From Panicum virgatum (Eukaryota > Streptophyta > Magnoliopsida > Poales > Poaceae): a stretch of 64,000 bases of DNA. The DNA is taken from assembly GCF_016808335.1 (NCBI RefSeq), contig NC_053138.1, forward strand, positions 13,757,900 through 13,821,899, written 5' to 3'. The notes beneath the pieces are model-generated. The model saw nothing but the letters and a program-made list of their open reading frames with translations. It did not search any database and was not told the origin of the DNA. Positions 11,544-23,900 of the stretch are shown piece by piece (the stretch's first letter is position 1; each line of letters starts with the position of its first letter). The position numbers were made by a program, and so were the translations under genes.

Positions 11544-12327
11544 GGCGGCGGGCGACGGCCGCCACGAGCCCGCGGCGCGCCATCCGACGGCCGGCGGGCC
11601 TCGAGGCGACGGATCCGGCGGCGGCGAGGGCGGATGCGTGGCGCGGCGGGGAGCAGGAGCGCGGCGGGAGATATGCGAGTGGGGGGCGCTGGGGGGGCCC
11701 TGGGGGAGCTGCGTGGATGAGGTGGCCGCCACGCGGCGCCATAAGCCGCGTCATATTTCTTCGGCGATCTCCCGCTGGGGGGTTGGGCGCGTGGGGACCA
11801 CCAACCAGCTGGGGGAGTGGGACGTGGAGCCGCCCGGTGCACGAGAAACCCAGAAAACTCCGCGTATGGGAATGGGAACCCACGGACACGGACCCCGTCA
11901 GTTTTGGCCACGGGAAAATTCGCTACACAAAAGCACGGTGCAAAATTGAGTCGAGAGAAGAGGAGAGAATTTGTCTCGGTCCCTTCATTCACCGCGGCCA
12001 CAGGAAATTTTTGCCACGGGAAGGGAAAAGTACGTCGGGTTGTTGCTTGTGAAACATTACCAGTTGGCCTGAAATCTGAGTAGACGGGCCTGAGCCCATG
12101 GTGGTGCTTCTCGTCTTGCGTGGTCCAAGACCTATCGAATTCATTCATCACTTGTCAGAAGAACCCTTGAAAAATTCACCTCCGAACGATCATAGTTTTG
12201 AAAAGCCGTGAGAATACCCATTAAGCACGAATAAAATTCACATGTAATCAGCCACCAGTTTCTACACAGGACATGAATCAATGCACACGTTAAGCCCTAC
12301 AATTTCTTACTGCTACGATGCAGCAAA
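11544..12327. other. Upstream flank of the sigma factor gene
   Basis: GC-rich near the gene, then more balanced. The long open frames on both strands here overlap each other and match nothing recognised. The region ends where duplicated segment A begins. Confidence 0.5.
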
Positions 12328-13411
12328 ATCACTGCAGTGGTCGCACAGTAAAACATTTGAGAACAGAGATTGAACTAGCAGACGTCTAAAAAGATATTTC
12401 AAAACCATAGATACTCACAGTTCTACACGAGTAACACAACTATATACTCGGTTCATCATAAATTGTAGGCCGCTTTGGGTTATTCCAATTATAGTTCGAA
12501 ATGTTGATACATGTATATGATCCATTGTTGCATAGTTTAAGAAAATGTTGTAGAGTGTTGGAGGTGGGAGGGTGGTTGGTGAGCTGCACTATAGGCTAAA
12601 TGTAGCCGTGATTAGAGTTAAAGTTTCGTACTATTTGGAATGTGAGAGTATTTTCAAAAGTCTTTCTAAATTTTACTCTCTAAATTATCTTTTAGAGAGC
12701 CTTTTGTATAAAAATTGCTTTCTATATACTTTTACTCTCCAACAGCTTTTTTTAATCTTGTGTACACTCTAGAAAGCTATTTTTGTTATATATCTTTGGC
12801 GAGCGAAAAATGCGGAAGGGAGGATGGCTATATTTGGATAACCACTTAGAGAAACTGTTGTGGCCTTGAAGGTTATTTTTTATTAAAATATCTATTCCTG
12901 ACAATGAAGAAAGATATAGAGAATCTCTTGGAGTTTCTCTAAGAGCATCTCCAAAAACCTAGATAAATTTCACTCTTCATATTACCATTTAACTATCCAA
13001 ATAGCTAGCCTTCACTCTCCATTTGTTTGTGCTATCCAACAGACTAGCCATCAGACTTTTCTTTTCGCGTGCACTCATTCCCGCGCAAAATAGTGCTTGG
13101 ACACTAGCACGACCTCGCCTAGACGTGTGGGCCTAGGGCCTGCTGGCCGCCGTCGCGACTTGGCACTGGATGTGTGGGCACGAGGGCCCTGCAGGAGTCG
13201 TCGTGCGCTGGACGCCGCCGGCCGCCGGGACCTGGCGCCAACTCCTCGCCTTCAGAGCAGCCAAGGCGCTGGCTGCCTCTATGGCCGCCGTCTCCCTCCC
13301 GGCCTTCATCACGCAGCTACGCCCAGCGCCGCTCTGCCTAGCTTCGCTCTGCCCCGTCTTCGCCGAGGAGGAGGTCCGCGTTGAGGAGAGCTTGCACCGG
13401 AGGTTCACGCC

Positions 13412-13438
13412 GGGGGGGGGGGGGGGGGGGGGGGGGGG
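13412..13438 (+). repeat. Uninterrupted run of 27 G residues
   Basis: A perfect G homopolymer lies inside copy A. The same site in copy B (about 44865-44874) has only a short G run. It is either a strongly expanded mononucleotide repeat or an assembly-sensitive site. Confidence 0.8.
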
Positions 13439-13739
13439 AGCTCGTCCCGGGGAAATGAGTGCAGGAAGGGAGTGAGCGCGGCAGGCGAGCGCGGGAAGAA
13501 AGCTTGTGGCGCGCCGGGAGGGCGAGTTGGCGAGCGGTGGCAGCTCAGCAAATATGCCGAGGGAGGGGTGCAATATGGCGAGGGGCATGGCGAGCGTCGA
13601 TGGATGAAGAGTCCGTTAAATATCTCCAAGAGCTATTGTATTATGTTAGCCAAATATGAAGAGTATACCCTTTTTGTAAAAATAGAAAACCACCTATTCT
13701 ATGGGGGTAATCCAATAGACTATGTAAAAACTTGATTGG

Positions 13740-14120
13740 GTAAATTCAAAAGCGTTCCACATTGAGAAGAGAATCTCGATGGCCAGGACATAATATTTCT
13801 TTTAGATGATGGAAATAGAGGATGATCAGTGCGGACGGCATAAGAAGAGTGTCAGAGGCAGCCTGGTGCCCCTTCCCAGTCCTCTTCAGTCCAAGTAATG
13901 CATCCACAGCCTCGAGCTTTGCAGGAACTCGCTCCATCTTTTAATGTAGTTTCCATACTTGGAGAAGAATTTACAATCACATGACGAAGGGAAATATTAT
14001 GTGACTTGCAACAACAATTGCGATCGGTCTTCCGACACTTGATTCCTTGTCAGAAGGTTGATCATAAATCCAAAATTGGGATACCCCATAAAGGTCACCC
14101 ACGTCAACTTCTTGTTCCAT
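13740..14120 (-). pseudogene. CAF1-like deadenylase pseudogene, C-terminal half (copy A)
   Basis: On the minus strand broken frames read like the C-terminal half of the CAF1/POP2 nuclease: a segment resembling TWVTFMGYPNFGFMINLLTR (third catalytic Asp region lost or altered), then a strand resembling YFPSSCDCKFFSKYGNYIKR, then GKGHQAASDTLL, equivalent to the family's HQAGSDSLL motif holding the last catalytic Asp. Stops and frame changes separate these pieces. The matching pieces recur in copy B at 45190-45570. The N-terminal half belonging to this copy is not found, so it is a dead fragment. The name rests on motif resemblance only. Confidence 0.65.
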
Positions 14121-14509
14121 AGGAAACCAATGTTAACAATGGCCGCCTAAGACATTTAGCGGCCAGTTTTCCAGAGGTTAAGAGAAAACCCACGTCAACA
14201 GGAACATTTTGAGGTTTTGTAAATTGAGTAATTAAGTTCAGAATTTATATGTACAGAACATCAAATCAAACATATACAGGTCACAAAGTTCATTACATCA
14301 TGCACTGAAATACGTCAAGAGCTTCATTCCCTCATTACTGATGAAATACTAAGTTTTGTAAATAATGGAGCTTAATAGTATTGAAAATAGCAATGCATAC
14401 TTCTGAGAAGCTTCTAGAAGATTAGAGAGTATGAACCATGATTCTCATGCTTCATGGTAAAATGTGGAATACTCTAGAAACTAGATATTTGTATGGTTAG
14501 ATAAGTATG

Positions 14510-16066
14510 TGTCGGTGCCCTGACCCGGCGGTCCGGACCCAACCAGTGATGATGCTATGTGTTCCTCATCCCAGATGTTGATGCAAGAGGCAATACAGTA
14601 ATGCACAGGTTTATCCTCGTTCCTGCCGTGGGCCCGTACGTCCAGCAAAGGGGTGTGCGAGAGCATTGTACTATCTTACACCAGGGGTGCCTGTAGTAGG
14701 GGGTACAAGCGAGGCGAGAGAGGGAGGGAAGCTTCCAAGTCTCCGCTAGAGGAGGAGTTGATTGAGGCGAGTGCCAATATCGGGGTTCAGAGGAGCGTAT
14801 GTGCTCTGCTAGTAGTGCGAAGCGTCGTGTCCTACCGAAAGGTGGGCCAACCCCCCTTTTATAGACACAAGGAGGGATGGTGTACGTGCACAGGGGATCA
14901 TGGAAGTTGTCGTCTTCTCCCCGAATCGCGGGGGTGCAGTGATCGAGTACTATGGGAAGTACACTGTGGGGTATGGCGCCGGTCGTGGCAGTCGTCCTGG
15001 GCATTGTCCTTGACTCCATCTCACCGGACCAATGGTCCCGGACCCGCTTACCGCTCGGGGATGGGTCCGGGGTCCCCATGTGTCCCAGAGGTGGAAATGC
15101 TCAGCACCTGTGGCCACGGACCCGGACCCCCGCAGGTGGGTCCAGGATTTCCACGTGCCATCAGGACTCCCGCGGATGGGTCTGGGACCTCCACGTGCCA
15201 TCCGGACCCCCCGTGAGCTCTCGGCTCAGCTAGCTGCTCGGGAGGGGTCCGGAGGCGCCACGTGTCACGCAGACGCGGGCGCGGGCAGAGATCGCGCCGG
15301 CGTCCTGGTGGCTCCAGCGGGCGGCGTGGTCATCGCTGTGGGGGGGGGGTACTGTCCTCCAGGCGTGGCGTGGCGGCGTTCCGAGGGTCATACAGGCCAG
15401 GGTCTTGTCCCGGCCAAGGCCGGAGCAGCTTCCGAGGGTCGTGCCCATGCCGTTCGAGGGCTTCGCGGAAGGGAAAGTACGAAGGAGGTATGGGGAGTTG
15501 GCGGTATAGTAGCTGGAGCAGTGCCGAGCACGTCTTGTACTGCGTCGCAGGTTCCCACAGTGTCGCCACAGCGTCCGGAATGGCGGAGCAGTGACCGGAG
15601 TTGACGGACGAGACTCCGGTCATAGCCATTGTGGGGCATGGTGGCCTGACGCCGTCTGAGCCGGGCGCTGTGGAGTGGTTGGCATTAATGCCTCTATACG
15701 GTGGGCGGGTGAGTGGAAGGACCGTTTGTCCTTTCCGTCGAGGGGTGGCCTCGAGCGAGGCGGAGACGTTCTGCTCGCTTGAGGGCAGGCTCATTACCCT
15801 CGAGCGAGGCAGAGGTGCGGGGCGCGGTCGAGGGCTCCGGCGGGGAGCCCTCGAGCGAGGCGGAGATCACCCCGCGGGTCCGAGGGGGTGCGGATGGGCC
15901 GCACTGCGTACGTGGGCCGCGTGCTGAGCTTCTTTGAGTCCTTTCCTTTCTTCCAGGTTGGAAGGAGGCTATAGGCCTTTGTGGGCCCGGTTGCTCAGCA
16001 TGCGTTTGCATTTTTAGGGCAGTTTTAGTCCCCTGATTAGGGTGCCCCTAATCATGGTACCCGACA
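14510..16066 (-). repeat. 3' LTR of the Tat element
   Basis: 1557 bp, nearly identical to 40557-42112. In element orientation it starts TGTCGGGTACC and ends CACCGACA. On the minus strand a purine-rich GGCTCGGGGGCTAT directly precedes it (about 16067-16080), fitting the polypurine tract that primes plus-strand synthesis. Confidence 0.93.
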
Positions 16067-18254
16067 ATAGCCCCCGAGCCTTTGGTCGAGTCAGGGGATT
16101 CGGCCAAAGGGTATTTCGGCAAATTTACCCCTTGATGTGATCGATCGGTACTGCGCTCCCGCCAGACGCATCCGGATGCTGGCCTAGTGGATGCGACAAC
16201 TCGTCGGCCGGGGTAGTGCGCCTGGAAAAAGTGCTCCGAGGCGCGCGCGCCTTCTTGTCTTATTCGGGTGGCGAGTCGCGTCAGCACGCTGAGCAGGCTA
16301 GGGCCATGGAGGCGCCTGCTGCTCTGCAGCTGGTGCTATTGCTACGCTGTCCCGCGTTCAGGGTCTCAGCCCTGCTTTCTCTGGTCGCCTTACGACGCGC
16401 CGTTCGAGGGCAGTCGGCTAGCGCCGATGCTGGGCTGTTCAGCGTCCAGAGGCTTGGCTTTGTATTGTTTGGTCACGTCTCGGCACGATAACCGAGGGCA
16501 TCTTTTGCTCGTGGGGTGCCGCACCGTCACGGGCGGTCCAAGCCTTCCCCTTGCGATAGGCTTAAAGCTTGACGTCCGATGCGGCTATAAATAGGGATCG
16601 TGTGACTCCCTTTCCTCTCCAACTTCCCTGCTCTTACTTCTAGCATCGCCTAAGTCTAGTAATGTTTCCCTTTGCCTTTCACGGTCGTCCCCCGGACGGG
16701 GTGGCCTGGCTTCTTTAGGCTTTGATGCTAGAAGAATGTTTGCGAGCAGCGAGGGAAAGCTGGAGAGGGCATGCTCACCATCCCTCGGCTTCAGTGGGAT
16801 TAGCAGAAGAACATTGGGCCCGAGGGGTCCTACCTCTGCGATGTCCCTCAGCCTGAAGGGGCGTTGAGACGCCTGACCATGGCGTCGGCGCCAGGTTTGG
16901 TGGCCATTCTTCGCATCGTCCCTCTTGGCGACAACATCGCTCTCGGGGAGATGGGGCAGAGAGTGCTGTCCGCTAGCTTGACCCCCCGCAAGGTCTTCGG
17001 TGGAGGAGATGCTAGAAGAAAGCTTGCGAGGAGGGCATCCCGCCGGACCCGTGCGGTCTGGGAGCTGCTCCTCGCAATCCCGAGCAGCATGGTCGCGATG
17101 TCGGCTAAGGACTCGGTGCTCTTCATCGGCGCTCGCACCTCTCCAAGACAGGGAAAATTGCCACACAGGTGGCAACCCTTTGTAATCTTTGTTTGTAAAG
17201 AGCAATGAAGTCTCGTTCTCCTTCGCGGAGAGGATGATCGAGGGTGTAAGGGTGAGTGTCACCCCTGCAGAGGATTTTGGTCCTCGAATGTGTGAAGTTT
17301 CCTCCGTGGGGGCGCGTCAGCGCACCCGCGGGTGTAGTCCCCGAGGCCTTGGAGGAGTGTTTGCACTCGTCTAAGGGCTATAAGCGTCGCCCTGCTTGGT
17401 TGCTTTACTGAGGTGGACGTCCAGCGTCTTTTTCAGCCGGCATCGGCACTCCTTTCAGCCGGCCTTGGCGTTTTTCGTGCTGGTACAGCGACCCAGAGTC
17501 CTGCTGAACCATCTGGCAGGCGCGCATTAAGAGTGGGAGTTTTGGTTAAACACATGGAACTTCATAATTGACGGTCGTGCTCCATGCTCGAGGGTAGCTT
17601 GTATGGCACATCCATGCAGTCCCTGACTCTGGCAATCTGGGGCGCCTGTCGAGCCCTTGACGAACCAGGCTTCGAACCCCTGATCAGTAAGGCCTCGGAA
17701 TGAGGTTCCTTCGATGGTGAAGAGCCCTCTAAAGGAATATTCCATCACGGTTCGCAAATGGCGCGGAGTCGCAGGTCATGCGCACGGGTCTTTCGCTGGA
17801 CGTGGGTGACGTGCCCCAGTACGTGCGGTGCAGTGCGGGCGCGCCTTTTCAGGCAGCTGCCTTAGGTAGGTGAAGAGGCGTGGGCGGCGGCTGATGGATA
17901 GAACAGTGCTACAATTGCGTCGCGCCTGTCGGTTACTGCGCCGTAATTATTGCCAAGTGCGTGTGTGGGAGACTCCGCAGTTGTGGGGCCCAGCCGTCAG
18001 CGACAGGAAAATCTACCGCATTGAATGCGGCGGATTCGGGCCACGGCGGCAAATCCGCCTATTTTGATAGATAAAAACGGGGAAGGGGATTGTTTGGGCT
18101 CACCTGGCCATTTTGCCTTCGTCTCCCCTGCCTTTTCCGCCTCCCCTGCATCCTGAGCCCAGAGCCGAGAGCGAGAGGAGGAAGAAAGAGAGAGCGAGAG
18201 CGCACCTTAGCCACCGTAAAGCTTGCCTTCCCGCACCCCCAGTGGTTCGAAGAG
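16067..18254. other. Internal non-coding spacer of the Tat element
   Basis: Between the 3' LTR and the start of the antisense ORF no conserved domain is seen. Several short frames exist on both strands. This may include the promoter and leader of the antisense ORF. Confidence 0.5.
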
Positions 18255-19832
18255 ATGTCGGATGTCTAGGAGCCGTTATCGTGGGGGAAGTCCACCGCCA
18301 CCGAGGCGGTTTTGGAGCAGCTGGTCGACGACAGGCTGCTGCCGGTGAACATCAACTCGAAGCGGCCGGCGTGGATCCCCCCGCGGCCAGAGGAGACCGA
18401 ACTGAATCTCTACGAGCGGGGATTCAGCGTCCCCGTCGGCAGATTCATGCGGGCGCTGTGCGAGTACTACAGGGTGGAGCTGCACAACTTCGGCCCCAAC
18501 TCCATCTCGCAGGCGGCGGTCTTCGTTGCTGTCTGCGAGGGGTATCTTGGGATCGAAGCATACTGGGTTCTGTGGATCCATTTGTTCCGCGGAGCTCTTC
18601 ATCGAGAACATGCGGGGCCAGCCGAAGAGGTTCGCCCGCGCCGGCGGTCTGATGCTCCACTTGCGCCCAACCCGGAGGAGTTTGTACATCCCCAATAGGA
18701 TGATGATGAACAACGCCGGGTGGACTCGAGGGTGGTTTTACCTGCGCAACTTCGGCAACCAGCTCCCGGCGTTCACCAATAAGGTGCTCCGGGAGAGGCC
18801 GGAGAAGTGGGACTGGGGGGTATCGCCCCCAGCGCATCAGGCCAGGCTCGAAGTGCTCTCTGAGGCATTGCGGCACCTGGCAAGGAAGGGGTTGACGGCG
18901 GCAGTTGTCATCGTGAACTTTCATCGGCAGAGGGTGATTCCTCTCACGGAGAGGAGCCTGCCGATTTTCGACCTCACCCCCGAGGCCCGTGCCTCGGTGT
19001 AAGGATCACCGGGGTGTCCGACCCTAGAGGGGGAGGGGGTGAATAGGGTCGCTAATCGCTTTCTATCCTAAGGCTTAATCTATTTGCATAAGATAAACCT
19101 AACACGTCCTACACATGCTAGTTATGACTAAGGTTTATCTATGCTACTCTCTACTTACCCCTAAAAGACTTGCAACCTATAGCCAATCCTAATCAAACTA
19201 ACTAGGAAAGTAAAGGCACGCAAGATAGAGTAAATGCGGAAACGTAATACGGTAAGTAAAGAGGTAAGGGATAGAATATGCAAACTCCCGTGAAGACACC
19301 AAGACACACGATTTAACGTGGTTCGGTTAGGACACCAAGTCCCTCCCTACGTCCACGGTCACTTGTCCAACAAGAACAAGTGTGATGCCAAGTCTCTTCG
19401 CTTGATCATCATCTTGCGTTCGCCACCAAGGCTCTCGGCAAGCAAAGGCTAAGTGACCCCAAGTCACCAAGACAAGGCCACCGCCGCCGTCTCTCTCGAA
19501 GCGTCACCAATGGCACCGTCTTCACTATCAGAGCTTCTCACCGAGAGGGGTCTCCTTCCCCGCACAAAGTGTCGTTGCCGCTCCATACCAAGTCGGAGGG
19601 TCACACGATGAATACACAAGATGCTTGCCGTAGCAAGACTTCTCTCAAGGGAGCTCTCGCAAGAACTAATCCCTATTACAAGCACTAAGCACTCTCACAA
19701 GTGTGCTTAAGCCTATATGATGTACAATGAAGCTCTATGGTGGTTGGAGGTGTTCTTCAAATGTAGTATGCTTCCTTAGTCTCCAGGAACCTCAAATGAC
19801 CCGGCCTTAGTGGTATATATAGGCAGCCCAAG

Positions 19833-20494
19833 CAGAGGCAGAGCTAGCAAAAAATTCTAGGTGGGGCAGGCCGGCAAGGGGCCGCCGGCGCCGGCATCGG
19901 CGGCTCAACCGGACGGAGCCCAACCAACCTGATCGGCCGGCCGGCCGCTCGCCACCGAGGTTAGTGAGCTAGTAGGGGCTCTGTCCCTGCACGTTGCCAT
20001 GCGGGTTGTAGAGGCAGAGCGTGAGCGTGGCGCAGGACGCCTGCGCGCACCCGAGCTCGGCGGAGCGGCGCCACACCACCTGCGTGTAGGTGCCGCCCTG
20101 CCGCCCAGCGGCGCAGGTGTTGCTGGCGTGGGTGTAGTACCGCCCCTGCGCCACCCACGACGCCACCACCTCGGCGGGCCGCGCACGGTAGCTCGCCCAC
20201 CCCTGGTTCGCGCCGTAGGGGCTGCCGCCCATGTCCACGAACGCGCACCCGACATGCCGTTGCTGCTGCGCCACGACCTCCGCTGCGGTCGATGCCAGGT
20301 CCGCGCTCCACCGCAGCGGGGGCACGCCCACCGCCGCGCGCGCCTGGTTGTGCGGCGCCAGGTACTCGTCCGCCGCCGCCGATGTCGCGTTGCTGCCGGT
20401 GCCACCCTACTGCGCCTTGGTCACCTCGCCCGCGCGGCCCGGCAGCTAGGTGGGGCATATGCCCCACCCTGCGTGACGGGTGACTCCGCCACTG
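19833..20494. mobile_element. Small hAT-like element carrying a PR-1 gene fragment
   Basis: Ends are inverted: CAGAGGCAGAG on the left and, on the other strand, CAGTGGCGGAG on the right. Both are followed after about 20 bp by GGTGGGGCA. Flanks share the 8 bp AGCCCAAG (19825-19832 and 20495-20502). A CAGNGGCGGAG terminus with 8-bp duplication fits the Tip100 branch of hAT. Shifting the borders by two bases would give a 9-bp duplication (GCCCAAGCA), which would suggest a Mutator-like element instead. There is no transposase; nearly the whole interior is the PR-1 fragment. Confidence 0.65.
19969..20438 (-). pseudogene. Captured PR-1 (CAP superfamily) gene fragment
   Basis: On the minus strand the frame encodes most of a CAP domain: EYLAPHNQARAAVGVPPLRW, then SPYGANQGW, then ASNTCAAG, then GTYTQVVWRRSAELGCAQAS, ending NPHGNVQGQSPY and a stop. 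Conserved Cys residues are largely kept. In PR-1 proteins the strand is GHYTQVVW; here the His is Thr, and YGENI has become YGANQ. The signal peptide is missing, and an in-frame TAG at 20407-20409 precedes the domain. It therefore cannot make a normal secreted PR-1 and is read as a pseudogene fragment. PR-1 genes are often intronless, so the absence of introns does not prove retroposition. Confidence 0.85.
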
Positions 20495-20565
20495 AGCCCA
20501 AGCAAATATAGCCATTGGAGAAAAGCTGCCAGAAAAACTCTTATCGCCGATTAATCCGACGCACC

Positions 20566-20900
20566 TCCAAAAGTCATCGTCGGTTCAACCGGTGATGCTA
20601 AACTGCCCGCCTCAAAAACTAGCCGTTACGTGTACGGGCAATCAACCGATGCTGCGTCGGTTTAACCGGTGAGTGTAGTTGTTCTGAAAACAACTCTCTG
20701 GACAACTGCACCGACGTTCACCAATATCCAATTGTCGGTTCATCCGGTGTATAGTCTTTGCCTCAGCTTCTGGGTCCAATGCACTGACGTATTCAAATTG
20801 CCTAACGTCGGTTCAACCGGTGATACCAGAATTCTTGGTGTGCTCTAAGTCAATGCACCGACGTATGTAACTTTCTCAGCGTCGGTTTAACCGGTGATAC
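20566..20900 (+). repeat. Imperfect tandem units built on GTCGGTTYAACCGGTGA
   Basis: Five diverged units, each with a CACCGACGT-like start and a GTCGGTTCAACCGGTGAT-like end, lie in the right part of the solo-LTR-like block. Each unit is partly self-complementary (CGACG against CGTCGG, GGTT against AACC), so hairpins are possible. Spacing is irregular at about 55-75 bp. Confidence 0.7.
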
Positions 20901-23900
20901 TAAAGTATCTCTGTCTTGATTTCTTTGACTTGGATTTCTTCACGGTCTCTTCAATTCTTGTCCCTTGGACCGAAGAGGTTTCAGGGCGCGACCCTGAGAC
21001 CCGCGAGGGGTGGAACCACCGTAGGGGCGGCCCTTCGGGCCTAGCTATGCCTATCTTCTCTTTGTCATCACTTGAATCTAAAAGCCTGACAATGGTAATC
21101 TTAACAATCATATTAGTCCAAGTGTTGTGTGTGTCATCAATCGCCAAAACATTATATTGAAATATGGCATGAGAGGCCATTTTCGCTACACTTGGGCTCG
21201 AGGACGTCGCTTGTGCTGCTCCCCCGTGACGTCGCTGCCCGGAGGGCGAGGAATGCGGTGGCAGAGTTCCCTGACAACCCCGAGGATCTTTGAAAGATCA
21301 AGATGCGCGCCGAGGCGGGGTACCTTTCTGTGGTGAGTTCCAGTTTCAATTCGTTGCCGATTTGTGCTTCTTCTCTCCCCACTCCCTGATTCTGACTGGG
21401 TTGCGTTTCGCAGGGGTTGAGCCGCAGGGGCTACACCTCGAGGCCTCCGGTCCCGGAGGAATGCGAAGTCAACAGCCTGCACGCAGAGGCGGTGAAGAAG
21501 CAGAAGGATGCGGTGGAGGCGGCCGCCGCCAGGAAGAGGAAGAGGAAGGAAAAGCACGATAAGGCATGCAAAATTGCGCACGCGGAGGGGAAGCCACGGC
21601 CCACTACTCCCGAGTCCACCGAGGAGGAGGAGGGCTCCTCGGATGCTGAGATCAACTTCTCAAACGACGACGAGGCGGCGACAGGCGCGGGTTCCCCGCC
21701 AGTCTATCGAGGGGCTGGCGACGAGGATGTGCCCGTTACACTGGGTGAGGCGAGGCTCACGCCAGGGTCGTTGGTGGGTCTGCCCCTCATAGGGGCAGAG
21801 CGGAGATCGCCCACGCCAGCGGCGGGATGAAGGTCGCCCACGCCGCAGCGGGCGGGAGATCGTCTACACCCACAACAGGACAGAGGTCGTCTCCACCGGC
21901 GACGGGTAGGAGGACACCCACGCCCGCGCTGTCGACGGGTGGCGACGGGTCCGCGGTGAGCGCGGAGACATCCGCACAGAGGGCCTCGAGGCTCGAGGCC
22001 GATCCGGGGACGATGCCCTCGGGTCAGTCGTCGAGAGGTGTCAATGTGCCGCGGGCCCGAAGGAGCGGCTCGGGCAAGCGCAGCATGAGCACCCGATCAG
22101 GGTAAGTGATTTTGATTTTATTCTTCGCATTCGTTTAATTGGCCTCCCAATCCTGCTGACTTCAGCGCTTCTTCCCCGATTAGCAGCTCCGGGGCCATCT
22201 CTAGGGATGCAGCCCCGCTTGCGCCGACCAAGGCCCTCAAGACCGGGGCGCGCGCCACACCGCACACGGTACCGCAGCCCCTGCCCGTCGTGGATATTGT
22301 GGCCGACGCCGCAAAGCTCCAGGAGGCGATGGCTCGAGGGGCCCAGAAGTCCCCACAGGCTCGAGCGCCGGAGAGCAAGGGCGACGCTGGCCAGGGCAGT
22401 GCTGTAACAGCCACTCAGGCTGACGCCGAGGGGGAGGTCGACCGGGGCGGCGCAAATGACACCACCCGGCCGGACGTCGAAGTCGGGGCCGATCGGGGCG
22501 ACGCGGATAGCGCCGCCCGGCCGGTCGCAGGAAAAGGGGAAACTGGTGGGGCGCGTAGGAATTCCCCGCCAGCCAAATAGGGGTGGAGACCCTCGTCCTC
22601 GAACCCCCAAGGGCTGGGGTCGAGGGTGTCGCGGAGGAGGAGTCAGCGCCAGGGGCGCCGGCAGAGGTGGAAACCCGTTGCAGCGGTGACGGCGCAAGCG
22701 GCGCCATAGAACGTGGTGCTGGTGGTGCAACTGCCGGAGAGCAACGAGGAGTACGGGGACTCAAGGGACATCGACCCTGCTGCTGCTGCCAGCGCTGCCG
22801 ACTGGATTGCCGAGTTCACGTCGGCCTCCGAGGAGGTAGTCAATGCGGGGACGTCCAAGGGGCCCCGTCCCGGGGCGGTCGCTCAGTCCGGGGTCCCTCT
22901 GGAGTTTCTCCGCAGCGAGCAGGAGGAGGAAGCCGTCTGGAAGGCACAGCTCAAGGCCGGCTCTCAGATTCTTGGCCACCTCGACCGCGCCTTAGAGCTT
23001 CATAGAACGACGGATTTCTAGATCAGCCAGGTAGGTGGTTTTCTCCCCGGAATTGTTAGTATTTGGCTTTGATTTTGTTTGTTTCATTCATGCTCTTCCA
23101 CTTGCAGCGGCTGAGGGACATCTCGCGCAAAAAGAGTGATGAGCTGAACCGACTGTACTTCCAAATGCTCTGGCTTGGGCAGCACAATGCCGACTTGGTG
23201 CTGAAGAACATCGACGCCAACACCAAGATGACAGATCTGGGGGCGCGTCAGCAGGCGCTAGAGGAAGAGTTGGCGCGGACCGCCGGCGAGCGCGACGTCC
23301 AAAGGGCCGCGGCGGAGAAGAAGGCTCAGGAGGCCGAGGCGTGGACTGCCGAGCTGCAGCGTGTGAGGGCGGCGCTCGAGCAGAAGGAGGCCGAGCTCCA
23401 GCACAAGGAGGCCGAACTCCAAGGCAAGGAGGCCGAGCTCCAACGCGAGAAGACGACCGTCGCCACGCTCTCCGGGACCCTCGAGGAAAAGGGCATAGCC
23501 CTCAAGGAAAAGGAGGTGGCCATCTGGAACGCGGAGGCCGCCCTCAAGGAGAAGGAGGACTGTTTGTCCTCGCTCGAAGAGGCCGCCCGAGTCAAGCAGG
23601 AGGAAGCGCAGAAGAATATCACGGGAGAGTGCTCGAGATTTCGCTATTGTCGGATCCTAATTCATCGCAGCTTATCTTAGTTCCTTTGACCAGAGCTGAG
23701 GCAGAGAGTGGCAGACGAGACTGCGACGAAGGAGGCAGTCAACACTGCGCTCATGGCGGCGCAGGCTGAATATACGGACCTGGAGCGGACCGCTGGGAGC
23801 GTGTGCCAGGAGCTCGAGGGGGAGGGCGCCGTGTCTGGTAGCTCGGTGATCAGCCGCCTGCGAGCGCTAGGTGGTCGGATCCCCGAGCACGCCAAGAGCA

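Larger units (their letters stand above)
12328..14509. repeat. Duplicated segment, copy A, left part
   Basis: Starting at the motif ATCACTGCAGTGGTCGCACA, this stretch matches 43789 to about 45957 almost continuously, with scattered substitutions and small indels. Copy A resumes after the Tat retrotransposon at 42113-42395. Without the insertion copy A is about 2465 bp and copy B about 2497 bp. The unit holds an old repeat-like section (12600-13650) with a GC-rich core and, near its right end, a CAF1-like C-terminal pseudo-exon. Confidence 0.85.
18998..21190. mobile_element. Solo-LTR-like insertion in the antisense ORF
   Basis: The block starts TGTAAGGATCACC and ends TTTTCGCTACA, giving TG...CA termini. 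Flanks are CTCGG (18993-18997) and CTTGG (21191-21195), a 5-bp duplication with one transition. Leaving out the block and one flank copy puts the antisense ORF back in one frame, which fixes the borders. It contains the 'gagggggagggggtgaatagg' type leader common near ends of many grass LTRs, no coding capacity of its own, and an inner hAT-like element. A solo LTR is the best reading. A non-LTR origin is possible because no second LTR copy is present here. Confidence 0.65.

Noticed and set aside
12600..13650. Possible protein-coding exon in the GC-rich core of copies A and B
   Set aside because: Frames differ between the copies and neither resembles a known protein; the surroundings look like an old repeat.
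20566..20900. CRISPR-like array
   Set aside because: Units are diverged, spacing is irregular, and the context is a plant LTR; no cas genes.
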